The position numbers and the translations under genes were made by a program. Positions 16,180 to 24,792 of a DNA stretch of 38,369 bases are shown piece by piece. The notes below the pieces were generated by a model. That model did no database searches, had not been told where the DNA came from, and worked only from the letters and a program-made list of their open reading frames with translations. Source of the stretch: Myxococcales bacterium. Lineage in GTDB: Bacteria; Myxococcota_A; Polyangia; Nannocystales; Nannocystaceae. The stretch spans positions 279 to 38,647 of the forward strand of contig JAAZXR010000041.1 of assembly GCA_014240065.1 (NCBI GenBank), written 5' to 3'. How positions within the stretch are numbered: position 1 is the stretch's first letter; each line of letters opens with the position of its first letter.

Positions 16180-16938
16180 ATGAAGGTGCGCCATTTCGGC
16201 CAGACGGATATCGGTCTCCGTCGGAGCAACAACGAGGACGCCTATCTGGCCGACGGCGCCCTCGGCCTGTACGTCGTGTGCGACGGCGTGGGTGGGCGGC
16301 TCGGCGGCGAGGTGGCGTCGAGCAACGCGGTTCGCCTGATCTGGGAGTGGATACGCCAAGAGTCTGGAACGCTGCGAATCGCGGCCGCCACGCCGACAAA
16401 ACAGACGCTCAAACGCGTCGGCCACGTCGTGCGAGGCGCCGTCCAACACGCGAGCTACATGATCACCGAGCAAGGCCTCCAAGACCCTCAACATGAGGGT
16501 ATGAGCACCACGGTCTCGGCGTTCGTGGTCGTCGGTGGGCACATCGTCTTCGGGCAGGTCGGTGATTCGCGGATCTACCTGTCTCGCGAGGGTGTCAACC
16601 AACAAATCACCGAGGACCACACCCTCATCGGGTTCAAACTGAAGCATGGACTCATCTCCCCATCCGACGCCGAGTCCTCGCGGGACCGCCATATCATCAC
16701 GCGCGCGGTGGGCCAGCACGACTACGTGGAGGTCGACATCGCCACGATGGCCGTCCAACCGGGAGACAGACTCCTGCTCTGCTCCGACGGCCTGCACGAT
16801 TACCTACAATCCGCGCAAGAGCTCGACTCGATCATGTCCCCTCCGATTGAAGAGGGGGTGCGCAAGGCCGTCGATTTCGCGAAAGAGCACGGCGGAAAAG
16901 ACAACATCACCGCGCTCATCGTCGAGTTTTACTCCTAG
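16180..16938 (+). CDS. PP2C-type protein serine/threonine phosphatase
   Basis: 252 residues covering one complete PP2C (PPM) domain. The metal and phosphate ligands are in place: GLRRSNNEDAY (Asp20), CDGVGG (Asp35-Gly36), then STTVSAFVV, GDSRIYL, EDHTLI, ITRAVGQ, LLLCSDGLHD and GGKDNITALIVEF near the end. These are motifs 1-11 in the bacterial Stp/PrpC order. It dephosphorylates Ser/Thr-phosphorylated proteins and usually counters Hanks-type kinases, of which none is in the window. It lies 21 bp after the pseudouridine synthase gene. TAGACT at 16167-16172, seven bases before the ATG, could be the -10 of its own nearly leaderless promoter. Confidence 0.94.
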   Translation: MKVRHFGQTDIGLRRSNNEDAYLADGALGLYVVCDGVGGRLGGEVASSNAVRLIWEWIRQESGTLRIAAATPTKQTLKRVGHVVRGAVQHASYMITEQGLQDPQHEGMSTTVSAFVVVGGHIVFGQVGDSRIYLSREGVNQQITEDHTLIGFKLKHGLISPSDAESSRDRHIITRAVGQHDYVEVDIATMAVQPGDRLLLCSDGLHDYLQSAQELDSIMSPPIEEGVRKAVDFAKEHGGKDNITALIVEFYS

Positions 16939-16953
16939 ACCGCGCGCTTGGGC

Positions 16954-16983
16954 TTGCACGGCGACCTTCGCTCTCGGTATCGT
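16954..16983 (+). promoter_or_regulatory. Candidate promoter of the aminopeptidase gene (leaderless)
   Basis: TTGCAC (16954-16959), an 18-bp spacer and TATCGT (16978-16983). The -10 ends only five bases before the ATG at 16989, so transcription would begin at or next to the start codon. No Shine-Dalgarno sequence is present. Confidence 0.45.
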
Positions 16984-16988
16984 GCGCC

Positions 16989-18377
16989 ATGCTGGAATCT
17001 TTCGCGGCGCGCCCCTCCAAGAACACCGTCCCCCTGCTCCCGCTCCAGACCTCGGAGTTCAAGTCGTGGGTAAAAAACCAAAGCAAGAGCACCCTCACCT
17101 GGATAAAGTCCACGGGGTTCAAGGCGAAACATGGGGAGGTCTGTTTGGTGCCAAGCCGCGACGGGCGCGTCTCAAAGGCGCTGTTTGGGTGCGGCGACGG
17201 GACCACGATCTTCAGCTGGTCCGCGCTGCCGAGTCGGCTGCCCAAAGGAAGGTATGTCCTGTTCGGCGACGTCGACGCCGCGCTCGCCGAGCAGGTCGCG
17301 TTGGGATGGGGGCTCGGCACCTACGAGTTCACTCGGTACCGCGCCTCAAAAAAAACATTCGCCACGCTCGTGTGGCCGGAGGGGTGTGACCGACCGAAGA
17401 TTGAACGCACCTTGACGTCCATCGGCTTGGGGAGAGACCTCATCAACACCCCGGCCGAGGACATGAACCCCACCGCCCTCACCCAGGTCGTCCGCGATCT
17501 CGCCAAAGAGCTTGGCGGAGAGTGCGAGGTCATCTCGGGCAAGAAACTCCTCGCGGAGAATTACCCCACGGTGCACGCCGTGGGACGGGCCGCGAAGTTC
17601 CCACCCGCCCTCGCGGACTTGCGATGGGGGGATCCCAAGCACCCCAAGGTGACCTTGGTCGGCAAAGGCGTGTGCTTCGACAGCGGCGGGCTCGACCTCA
17701 AAAACCCCGCGGGGATGAAGCTCATGAAAAAAGACATGGGGGGCGCCGCCACCGCCATCGCGGTCGCGCGCATGGTGATGGCCGCGGCGCTGCCGGTCCG
17801 GCTCCGCCTCCTGATCCCCGCCGTTGAGAACGCTGTCGCCGGAGACGCGATGCGACCCCTCGACGTCATCACGACGCGCAAGGGGCTCACCGTGGAGGTA
17901 GGGAACACCGACGCGGAGGGACGCTTGATCCTCTGCGACGCCCTCGCGGAGGCCGACAGCGAGTCCCCGGACCTCATCCTGGACTTCGCCACCCTCACGG
18001 GCGCCGCCAGGGTCGCCCTGGGCTCCGAGTTGCCGGCCCTGTTCTCGTCCCACGACGACGTCGCAGACGAGCTCATCGCGGCGGGACTCGCCGTCGGTGA
18101 TCCCCTGTGGCGAATGCCCCTCCACGACGCCTACCGACGCCACCTCGACAGCCGGGTCGCCGACCTCTCCAACATCGCGAACACCTCGTACGGCGGGGCG
18201 ATCACCGCAGCGCTCTTCCTCCGTGAGTTCGTCTCCTATCGTAAGAACCGGTGGATGCACATCGACACCATGGCGTGGCATCTGGCGGGCCGCCCCGGCC
18301 GCCCGGCGGGCGGAGAGGTCATGGCCGCGCGGGCGTGCGCCGAGCTGCTCCAGCGGCGATATGGCGCGAGCTCATGA
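16989..18377 (+). CDS. Leucyl aminopeptidase (M17 family)
   Basis: 462 residues. The C-terminal catalytic domain has every M17 ligand: VGKGVCFDSGGLDLK (Lys226, Asp231), the catalytic Lys238 in DLKNPAG, MKKDMGGAA (Asp249), and the family signature NTDAEGRL with Asp308, Glu310 and Arg312. The N-terminal 180 residues match the less conserved regulatory domain only in size. The product is a cytosolic two-metal, probably hexameric enzyme that removes N-terminal residues from peptides. Compared with E. coli PepA (503 residues) it is shorter and closer to PepB-type enzymes, so I give no symbol. A TTGCAC-N18-TATCGT promoter sits immediately before the start. Confidence 0.94.
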   Translation: MLESFAARPSKNTVPLLPLQTSEFKSWVKNQSKSTLTWIKSTGFKAKHGEVCLVPSRDGRVSKALFGCGDGTTIFSWSALPSRLPKGRYVLFGDVDAALAEQVALGWGLGTYEFTRYRASKKTFATLVWPEGCDRPKIERTLTSIGLGRDLINTPAEDMNPTALTQVVRDLAKELGGECEVISGKKLLAENYPTVHAVGRAAKFPPALADLRWGDPKHPKVTLVGKGVCFDSGGLDLKNPAGMKLMKKDMGGAATAIAVARMVMAAALPVRLRLLIPAVENAVAGDAMRPLDVITTRKGLTVEVGNTDAEGRLILCDALAEADSESPDLILDFATLTGAARVALGSELPALFSSHDDVADELIAAGLAVGDPLWRMPLHDAYRRHLDSRVADLSNIANTSYGGAITAALFLREFVSYRKNRWMHIDTMAWHLAGRPGRPAGGEVMAARACAELLQRRYGASS

Positions 18378-18395
18378 GCCCTCGATGACGCCTCC

Positions 18396-21287
18396 CTACC
18401 CCTGCTCGTCCACAAATTCTGACATCGGCGGGCACGTACAAATCAAGTTGCGATCCCCCCAGGCGTTGTCGATTCGGGCGACGGACGGCCAGAACTTGTC
18501 GGCGCGCACCCACGGCAGCGGATAGGCCCCCTGTTCGCGCGGGTAGGCGCGCCCCCACTCGGTCGCGGTCACCTCCAACGCCGTGTGCGGTGCGTTGCAG
18601 AGGGGGTTGTCGTCGCGAGGGAGCTCCCCAGCCTCTACCGCCCTGATCTCCTCGCGAATCGCTATCATCGCGTCGCAAAACCGATCTAGCTCTTCTTTTG
18701 ATTCCGACTCCGTCGGCTCGATCATCAAGGTCCCCGCCACCGGGAACGACATGGTGGGCGCGTGAAAGCCGAAGTCCATCAGACGCTTGGCCACGTCTTC
18801 CGCCTCGATCCCCGCGCTCTGCTTGAACGGTCGCAAGTCGATGATGAACTCGTGCGCGACCCGCCCCTCCTCGCCGCGATAGAGGATCGGATAGTGGGCC
18901 TCCAGCCTGCACGCCATATAGTTCGCGTTGAGGATCGCGTATTCGGTCGCCTGCTTCAGCCCGGCGGCGCCCATCATCGCGATGTACATGAACGAGATTG
19001 GGAGGATGCTGGCGGATCCCCAGGGCGCCGCCGCGATCGCCCCGATCGCCTTGTCCCCGCCGACCTCGGTGAGTGGATGCCCAGGGAGGTACGGCGCGAG
19101 CTTCTCGTTCACGCCGATCGGGCCCATCCCAGGGCCGCCGCCGCCGTGGGGGATGCAGAAGGTCTTGTGCAAGTTCAGGTGACATACATCCGCGCCATAG
19201 TCACCAGGGCGGCAGAGCCCGACCTGCGCGTTCATGTTGGCGCCGTCCAAGTACACGAGGCCGCCGTGCGTGTGCACCGTCTCGCAGATCGTCTGAATCT
19301 CCCGCTCAAAGACGCCGTGCGTGGATGGGTAGGTGACCATCAGCGCGGCCAGCCGATCTGCGTGCTTCGCAGCCTTGGCGCTCAGATCTGCGACGTCGAT
19401 ATTTCCGCGCTCGTCACACTTCACGGCCACGACCTTCATGCCCGCCATCACCGCGCTCGCTGGATTTGTCCCGTGCGCGGACACCGGGATCAGGCAGACA
19501 TCGCGATGCGCCTCGTCGCGGTCGCGGTGGTAGGCGCGGATCACCATCAGCCCGGTGAACTCGCCTTGGGAGCCCGCGTTGGGCTGCAACGACACCGCCG
19601 TAAATCCGGTGATCTCGCTGAGCCAGCCCTCCAGCAAATCGAACATCTCAGAATATCCCGCGCTCTGTTCTCGCGGGACGAAGGGGTGGACCGCCCCGAA
19701 CTCTGGCCACGAGACCGGCAGCATCTCCGAAGTCGCGTTGAGCTTCATCGTGCACGACCCCAGGGCGATCATCGATTTGGTCAAGGAGAGGTCTCGCCCC
19801 TGCAGGCGGTGGAGGTAGCGCAGCATCTCGTGCTCGGAGCGATATCGGTGGAAGACCTCATGGGTCAAAAATGTGGACGTACGCGCGTGAAGGTCCGAGA
19901 TCGGGCGCACATGCTCGCGCGCGACGGACTCCAGATCCAGGCCCGCGGTCGCGACGCCAAAGCACGTCAACACCTCGAGCAGGTCGCACAGCGTCGTACG
20001 CTCATCCATGCTGATCCCCACGCGCCCGTCGGCGAACTCGCGCAAGTTGTAGCCCCTGCCCTCCGCCTCGGCGCACACCTCCGCCGGAGTGCAGCCCGCG
20101 GGACGAACGGTCACCGTATCGAACAGCTCGTGGCCGCCGACCTCGTGACCGTTCGCCTCAAGGACGTACCGCAAGACCTCCGCGGAGCAGCGGACCCTCC
20201 GGGCGATGGCGCTCAGCCCGTGCGCGCCGTGGTAGACCGCGTACGCGCCCGCCATGATCGCCAGCAGCACCTGCGCCGTGCAGATATTGCTCGTCGCCCG
20301 CTCGCGCCGAATATGCTGCTCACGGGTCTGCATGGCCATGCGAAACGCGGGGCGGCCCTTGACGTCACGCGACACCCCGATAATGCGCCCTGGGATTTGG
20401 CGTTTGTACCGCTCCGAGGTCGCGAAGAACGCCGCGTGCGGACCGCCGAATCCCATGGGAACGCCAAACCGCTGGGCCGACCCCACCGCCACGTCCGCGC
20501 CGAACTCCCCTGGAGGTCGCAACAACGCCAACGACAGCAGGTCGGCCGCGACCACGAGCAAGCCTCCAGCCGCGTGTACGCGCTCCGCGAGGGCGCCGTA
20601 ATCTTCGACCACGCCGTCTGTGGTTGGGTACTGCACGAGCACACCGCTCACGCCCTCGAGCTCAAATTCGGCGCTGTCGTCAAACCGCTCAAGACCGATC
20701 CCGACGGCGTCGGCCCGGGTCTGCATCACCGCCAAGGTCTGCGGATGACAACGCCTCGAGACCAAGAAACGCGGTTTCTTGCCCCGAGCCACCGCGTGCG
20801 CCATGGCCATCGCCTCCGCCGCCGCGGTCCCCTCGTCCAGCAGCGACGCGTTGCTGAGGCCGAGTCCAGTGAGGTCTGAGATCGCCGTTTGGAAGTTGAT
20901 CAGCGCCTCGAGGCGTCCCTGCGAAATCTCCGCTTGATACGGCGTGTACTGGGTGTACCAGCCGGGGTTCTCCAGGATGTTCCTGGCGATCACCGGCGGC
21001 ACCACGCAGTCGTGATAGCCCATCCCTAGCAACGATCTGTGCGGCTTGTTCTTCGTGATAATCGAACGCAACCACGCGACGGCCGCCTCCTCACCGAGCG
21101 GTCGGTCATCGTCGAGTCCACGCAGATTCAAGTCCCGCTCCACTCGAATCGACTCAGGGATCGCCTGAGCGACGAGCGAGTCCAAGCCCGCCACGCCGAT
21201 GGCGCGCAACATCTCGGCCACGTCCTCAGGCCGCGGTCCGAGGTGACGTGGGACAAAGAGGTCGGTGGGTGCGAGCAACTCCGTCAT
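18396..21287 (-). CDS. gcvP: Glycine dehydrogenase (decarboxylating), P-protein
   Basis: 963 residues, full-length, single-chain P-protein (both halves fused, as in E. coli). It opens with [17 protein letters not shown]. The N-terminal half carries [35 protein letters not shown] and [11 protein letters not shown]. The C-terminal half carries [26 protein letters not shown] and [19 protein letters not shown], where Lys708 is the pyridoxal-phosphate lysine. It decarboxylates glycine and hands aminomethyl to the H-protein lipoyl group. No gcvT, gcvH or lpd is nearby. The Met at 21287 was chosen because family homology starts there; an in-frame 61-residue extension upstream is low-complexity. It lies 198 bp downstream of murG on the same strand. 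Confidence 0.97.
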   Translation of the reverse strand: MTELLAPTDLFVPRHLGPRPEDVAEMLRAIGVAGLDSLVAQAIPESIRVERDLNLRGLDDDRPLGEEAAVAWLRSIITKNKPHRSLLGMGYHDCVVPPVIARNILENPGWYTQYTPYQAEISQGRLEALINFQTAISDLTGLGLSNASLLDEGTAAAEAMAMAHAVARGKKPRFLVSRRCHPQTLAVMQTRADAVGIGLERFDDSAEFELEGVSGVLVQYPTTDGVVEDYGALAERVHAAGGLLVVAADLLSLALLRPPGEFGADVAVGSAQRFGVPMGFGGPHAAFFATSERYKRQIPGRIIGVSRDVKGRPAFRMAMQTREQHIRRERATSNICTAQVLLAIMAGAYAVYHGAHGLSAIARRVRCSAEVLRYVLEANGHEVGGHELFDTVTVRPAGCTPAEVCAEAEGRGYNLREFADGRVGISMDERTTLCDLLEVLTCFGVATAGLDLESVAREHVRPISDLHARTSTFLTHEVFHRYRSEHEMLRYLHRLQGRDLSLTKSMIALGSCTMKLNATSEMLPVSWPEFGAVHPFVPREQSAGYSEMFDLLEGWLSEITGFTAVSLQPNAGSQGEFTGLMVIRAYHRDRDEAHRDVCLIPVSAHGTNPASAVMAGMKVVAVKCDERGNIDVADLSAKAAKHADRLAALMVTYPSTHGVFEREIQTICETVHTHGGLVYLDGANMNAQVGLCRPGDYGADVCHLNLHKTFCIPHGGGGPGMGPIGVNEKLAPYLPGHPLTEVGGDKAIGAIAAAPWGSASILPISFMYIAMMGAAGLKQATEYAILNANYMACRLEAHYPILYRGEEGRVAHEFIIDLRPFKQSAGIEAEDVAKRLMDFGFHAPTMSFPVAGTLMIEPTESESKEELDRFCDAMIAIREEIRAVEAGELPRDDNPLCNAPHTALEVTATEWGRAYPREQGAYPLPWVRADKFWPSVARIDNAWGDRNLICTCPPMSEFVDEQG

Positions 21288-21485
21288 GGCGGGTGGAATG
21301 TACTCCAACGAACCCCCGAGGGAAGCTGAGCGGAGGCCTCTGCATGCGACCCCGCTCACGGGCCGCCAGCGAGCGGCGGAAACCGCGCCCTCCCGTGACC
21401 GGACCACGCGGACGGATGGCGTGAGCCCTCCGCCTCCGCGCAGCGCAAAAACTCCCCATGGGCCGCTCAAAACAGCCGCTAGCGG

Positions 21486-22625
21486 TCAACGCGTACCCAA
21501 GCGCCGCAGCTCCGCGCAGATCTCTGCGCCCGCCTCGGGGCGCCCCTCGCCGCGCATCCCCGCCCGCATCTGCGCCAGCGAATCCGGCGAAGACAGGAGG
21601 CTCGCGACGAGGCTCGCCAGCGCCGCCGGGGTAAGATCTCTCTCGTGGACCATGCGGGCGCCGCCCGCGTCCACCAACGCCCTCGCGTTGTGCTCTTGAT
21701 GGTTGTCGGCGGCGTGGGGGAACGGCACCAATATGGACGGACAACCCACCACCGCGAGCTCCGCGAGGGACGTCGCCCCCGCGCGGCACAGCACGAGATC
21801 ACACCAACGATAGGGCGCGCTCATATCTTCAATGAACGCCGACACCGTCACCGCCGGCGCTCGAAGGCCAGCGGCGAGGTAGCCCGACTCCATCTCCTCT
21901 CTCATGCGGGCCCCCGTCTGATGCCACACCTCAAGTTCGGGCACCTCCCGCAGCAGCCCCGGGACGGACGCGAGCACCGCCTGATTGATCGCCTCGGCGC
22001 CCTGGCTCCCGCCGAACACGAACAGCCTCCGAGTGCGGCGGCCCTGTGGTGGCGACTCGCCGTCTGTCAGCCGCGCGAGCAGCTCCTCGCGGATCGGGTT
22101 GCCGAGCCTGCGGACTTTCTTCGCCGGGAAGTCTCCGCGCGCGTCCGGGAAGGTCGTGAACACCCTGCGGACCAACCGAGCGAGCAGTCGATTCGTGATC
22201 CCGGGGACGCTGTTTTGCTCGAGGATCGCGCACGGAATCCCGATCAGCGCCGCGGTCGCGACCAGCGGGCCGCTCGCGTAGCCGCCCACACCTACGACCA
22301 CCGTGGGCCGACGGCGACGCAGGATGCGAAGGCTCTGAATGAACGCCCGCGGGAGCCGGGCGACGCCCCGCAATAGCCCCCACGCCCCGCCACCCTTGAT
22401 CCCGGCGACGTCCAGCAGATCCAGCGGCCACCCGAGCTCTGGGACCACCCGCGCCTCGATCCCCCGCGCGGTGCCAGCGAACGTCACGCTCCCGCCGCCG
22501 GCGCGCACCCGCTGCGCGAGCGCCACCCCTGGGAACAGATGGCCCCCCGTCCCCCCGCCCGCGATCAACACGCGAAACTCGGCGTCCTCTCGACTCGGCG
22601 CGCTGGAGCGGTCCACGAGTCTCAC
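21486..22625 (-). CDS. murG: UDP-GlcNAc:lipid II precursor transferase MurG
   Basis: About 379 residues. An N-terminal GT28 domain has RVLIAGGGTGGHLFPGVALA, the G-loop that starts MurG, then GIEARVVPELGWPL and the acceptor-side VVVGVGGYASGP and ILEQNSVPGITNRL. The C-terminal UDP-GlcNAc domain has RRLFVFGGSQGAEAINQAV, VSAFIEDMSAPYRWCDLVLCRAG and ATSLAELAVVGCPSILVPFPHA. It adds GlcNAc to lipid I on the inner face of the inner membrane. The frame is open to 22724, but that start would overlap the divergent speE start. GTG at 22625 (or 22616) gives a family-like N-terminus. Unusually, no dcw-cluster gene flanks it. Confidence 0.95.
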   Translation of the reverse strand: MRLVDRSSAPSREDAEFRVLIAGGGTGGHLFPGVALAQRVRAGGGSVTFAGTARGIEARVVPELGWPLDLLDVAGIKGGGAWGLLRGVARLPRAFIQSLRILRRRRPTVVVGVGGYASGPLVATAALIGIPCAILEQNSVPGITNRLLARLVRRVFTTFPDARGDFPAKKVRRLGNPIREELLARLTDGESPPQGRRTRRLFVFGGSQGAEAINQAVLASVPGLLREVPELEVWHQTGARMREEMESGYLAAGLRAPAVTVSAFIEDMSAPYRWCDLVLCRAGATSLAELAVVGCPSILVPFPHAADNHQEHNARALVDAGGARMVHERDLTPAALASLVASLLSSPDSLAQMRAGMRGEGRPEAGAEICAELRRLGTR

Positions 22626-22722
22626 ATAACGCGCGCGCACCCTCGACGCGAGAAACTGGCAAACAGCGGGGTCGCGGAGGCGCCTCACCCAAACACCCCG
22701 CTGGCTGCTACGGTGCCTCGTC

Positions 22723-23556
22723 ATGACCTGGTTCTACGAACACTACAAGGGCGTCTCCGCGGTCGGCGTACACACCGAGAAACTGCTGCACGAGTCCTCG
22801 AGCAAGTTCCAGTCGATCAAGGTGTTCGAGACGACGGGGCACGGTCGCCTCCTCACCCTCGATGACATGGTGATGCTGACTGAGCTCGACGAGTTCGTGT
22901 ACCACGAGCTCTTGAGCCACCTCGCCCTGTGCGCCCATCCGAGCCCCGCGCAGGTGCTGGTGGTGGGCGGCGGTGACGGCGGCTGCGTGCGAGAGGTCCT
23001 CAAGCACCCGTCGGTCGAGCGGGTCGTGCAGTGCGAGATCGATGAAGCGGTGACGCGCGTATGCCAAGAATTCATCCCGAGCGTCGCCGGAGGGCTCGCG
23101 GATCCGCGCTGCGAGCTCGTGTTCGCGGACGCGGTGCGGTACGTGCGTGAGCACCCCGCCACCTTCGACGTCATCCTGGTCGACTCCACCGAGCCGATCG
23201 GGCCGGCCGAGGCGCTGTTTGGCGCCGACTTCTTCGGCGACATTCGCCGCGCGTTGCGCCCAGGAGGCATCGTGACCGCCCAGGCGGAGTCGCCGTTTTA
23301 CGCGCCGGAGGTGGTCCGCGGCCTGTTCGCTGCGGTGCGCCCGCTGTTCCGCCACGTGCACCCGTACATGGGCTTCATCCCCACCTATCCCAGCGGCGCG
23401 TGGACGTTCCTGTTCGCCAGCGATGAGGCCAGCCCGGCGGACATTCGGGGGGAGGCGCTCGACGCCCTGGACGCCCGCTACGTGAACGCCGCGGTCGCGA
23501 CGGGCGCGTTCGCGTTGCCAGCGTTCGCGCGAGACCTGGCGGGTTCGCCGGGCTGA
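22723..23556 (+). CDS. speE: Spermidine synthase-like aminopropyltransferase
   Basis: 277 residues. The small N-terminal beta domain is followed by a Rossmann methyltransferase-like fold with VLVVGGGDGGCVREVLKHP (AdoMet-type loop, 78-96), the acidic VVQCEIDEAV (ribose contact), FADAVRYV, and VDSTEPIGPAEALF (153-166). The late part (PYMGFIPTYPSGAWTFLFAS, ALPAFARDL) is closest to the thermophile/archaeal-type enzymes such as Thermotoga SpeE. Two positions depart from consensus: LDD instead of LDG (Asp48) and DSTEP instead of DSTDP (Glu157). The enzyme transfers aminopropyl from decarboxylated AdoMet to a diamine; the acceptor might not be putrescine. No speD or speA is in the window. It is divergent from murG. 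Confidence 0.9.
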   Translation: MTWFYEHYKGVSAVGVHTEKLLHESSSKFQSIKVFETTGHGRLLTLDDMVMLTELDEFVYHELLSHLALCAHPSPAQVLVVGGGDGGCVREVLKHPSVERVVQCEIDEAVTRVCQEFIPSVAGGLADPRCELVFADAVRYVREHPATFDVILVDSTEPIGPAEALFGADFFGDIRRALRPGGIVTAQAESPFYAPEVVRGLFAAVRPLFRHVHPYMGFIPTYPSGAWTFLFASDEASPADIRGEALDALDARYVNAAVATGAFALPAFARDLAGSPG

Positions 23557-23566
23557 ACAGGCGGGT

Positions 23567-23596
23567 TCGACATGACGCCGCCCCGTCCCGTATGCT
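23567..23596 (+). promoter_or_regulatory. Candidate promoter of the metalloprotease gene (leaderless)
   Basis: TCGACA (23567-23572), an 18-bp spacer and TATGCT (23591-23596). The ATG at 23603 begins six bases after the -10, placing the expected transcription start on the start codon. There is no ribosome-binding sequence. Confidence 0.45.
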
Positions 23597-23602
23597 AACC
23601 CC

Positions 23603-24733
23603 ATGTGGGCGTCCATGATTCCGCTGATGGTGTTGGCCACGGCGCCTATCGAGGACGCCGCGCTGCCGCTCGCCTCCGGCGACTGCCTCCCGCGAGCGGC
23701 CGCCTCTCCGGGCGTCTTGTTCGTCAACTTCGAGGGCGCGGTGCTCAAGAAGAACTGTGGAAACGACGCGCGATACAACTGCTCCACCTTGTACGACCGC
23801 TTCGACGGATTCGTGGGGCCATTCAAGGGCACCGAGGATCAGCGCGCCGCGATCATCGGCAGCGTCAAGCAAGACCTCAAGCCCTTCGACGTGCTCGTGA
23901 CCACCACCCGACCCCCGCCCGACGTGGACTACGTCATGGTGCTCTACGGTGAACTCGGACCCCAGACGTTCGCGGGGCTGGCGCCGTACATCGACTGCGG
24001 CGACCGATTCTTGAACGATGTGGCGTTCGCCCAGGGCGACGAGAGCCCCATCACGGGTGCCACGGTCATCCTGCACGAGGCAGGTCACACATGGGGGCTC
24101 GAACATGTGGACTCCGTGTTCGACCTCATGTTCCCCGTCAATGACTCGGTGAGCGCGAGCTTCACCGACGACTGTCAAAACGTGGTCGCGGACACCGAGC
24201 TCACGCCGGCCACCGGGAGCTGCACCCTCGCCCACACCGCGTTCTGCGACCTTGGCGGCCAGCGCAGCCACAGCGAGCTCCTCGCGCGGTTTGGCCCCTC
24301 GGTCCCCGACACCACAGCTCCCCTCATCTTCATCGAGTCGCCCGCGACTCGAGCGCCCGTCGTCGCCGGCACCGCGGGCAGCCTCGTCATCGAGCTCACC
24401 GATGACCGCGCGCCCCAAGTCTACGACTTGACGCTCCGCATCAACGGCGACCTCGCGTTCCAAGGGGCCGTCTGGGAGCGACTAGAGGCGCCCCTCCTGA
24501 TCCCTGATCCCGGCACCTATCTCCTTGAGGTCGAGGCCACGGACGCAGCGGGCAACCCCGCGACAGCCTCGCGAAGCATCCACGTCGTCGACGCCGCCAG
24601 CGCGGAGGACTTCGCCCTCGATCGTGAGTCCTCGGGGTGTCATGCCGCCGCGCCCGCGCCGCCCGGCGCAGGCGCGCTCTTGTCGCTGTGGCTCCTGTCG
24701 TTCGGGTGGCGCCCCGGCCGTCGTCGTCGGTAG
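23603..24733 (+). CDS. Secreted matrixin-like zinc metalloprotease with MYXO-CTERM tail
   Basis: 376 residues. A hydrophobic N-terminus (MWASMIPLMVLATAP) acts as signal peptide. The zinc site HEAGHTWGLEH (158-168) is the extended metzincin motif, with His158, Glu159, His162, Gly165 and His168. Met176 in FDLMFP lies eight residues after the third His, the Met-turn spacing of M10 matrixins. Several Cys pairs (28, 52, 60, 132) suggest disulfides. After about residue 235 there is one Ig-like/Big domain (TAPLIFIESPA; LEVEATDAAGNPA). The C-terminus is SSGC, a Pro/Ala linker, a hydrophobic stretch and GRRRR, the MYXO-CTERM pattern thought to be processed by myxosortase and to anchor proteins at the surface. 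The protein is therefore probably an exported or surface protease. Confidence 0.83.
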   Translation: MWASMIPLMVLATAPIEDAALPLASGDCLPRAAASPGVLFVNFEGAVLKKNCGNDARYNCSTLYDRFDGFVGPFKGTEDQRAAIIGSVKQDLKPFDVLVTTTRPPPDVDYVMVLYGELGPQTFAGLAPYIDCGDRFLNDVAFAQGDESPITGATVILHEAGHTWGLEHVDSVFDLMFPVNDSVSASFTDDCQNVVADTELTPATGSCTLAHTAFCDLGGQRSHSELLARFGPSVPDTTAPLIFIESPATRAPVVAGTAGSLVIELTDDRAPQVYDLTLRINGDLAFQGAVWERLEAPLLIPDPGTYLLEVEATDAAGNPATASRSIHVVDAASAEDFALDRESSGCHAAAPAPPGAGALLSLWLLSFGWRPGRRRR

Positions 24734-24792
24734 GCGCGCATCCAAAGAAATCGCTCGCGTGCGTCCCGCGAACCGGATATGAAACGCAGGAC

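Noticed and set aside
18762-20879. A 705-codon open frame on the plus strand
   Set aside because: It lies wholly antisense to gcvP, whose product is an unmistakable full-length family member. The translation is His/Arg/Asp-rich with no domain, as expected for the mirror frame of GC-rich coding DNA.
21476-21485. Palindrome CCGCTAGCGG at the murG stop as terminator
   Set aside because: The possible stem is only three pairs with a CTAG loop and a weak T-run. Such short palindromes are common at this base composition.
22626-22724. Longer N-terminus for MurG reaching 22724
   Set aside because: It would overlap the start of divergent speE and leave no promoter space. The extra 33 residues resemble no MurG; GTG at 22625 or 22616 fits better.
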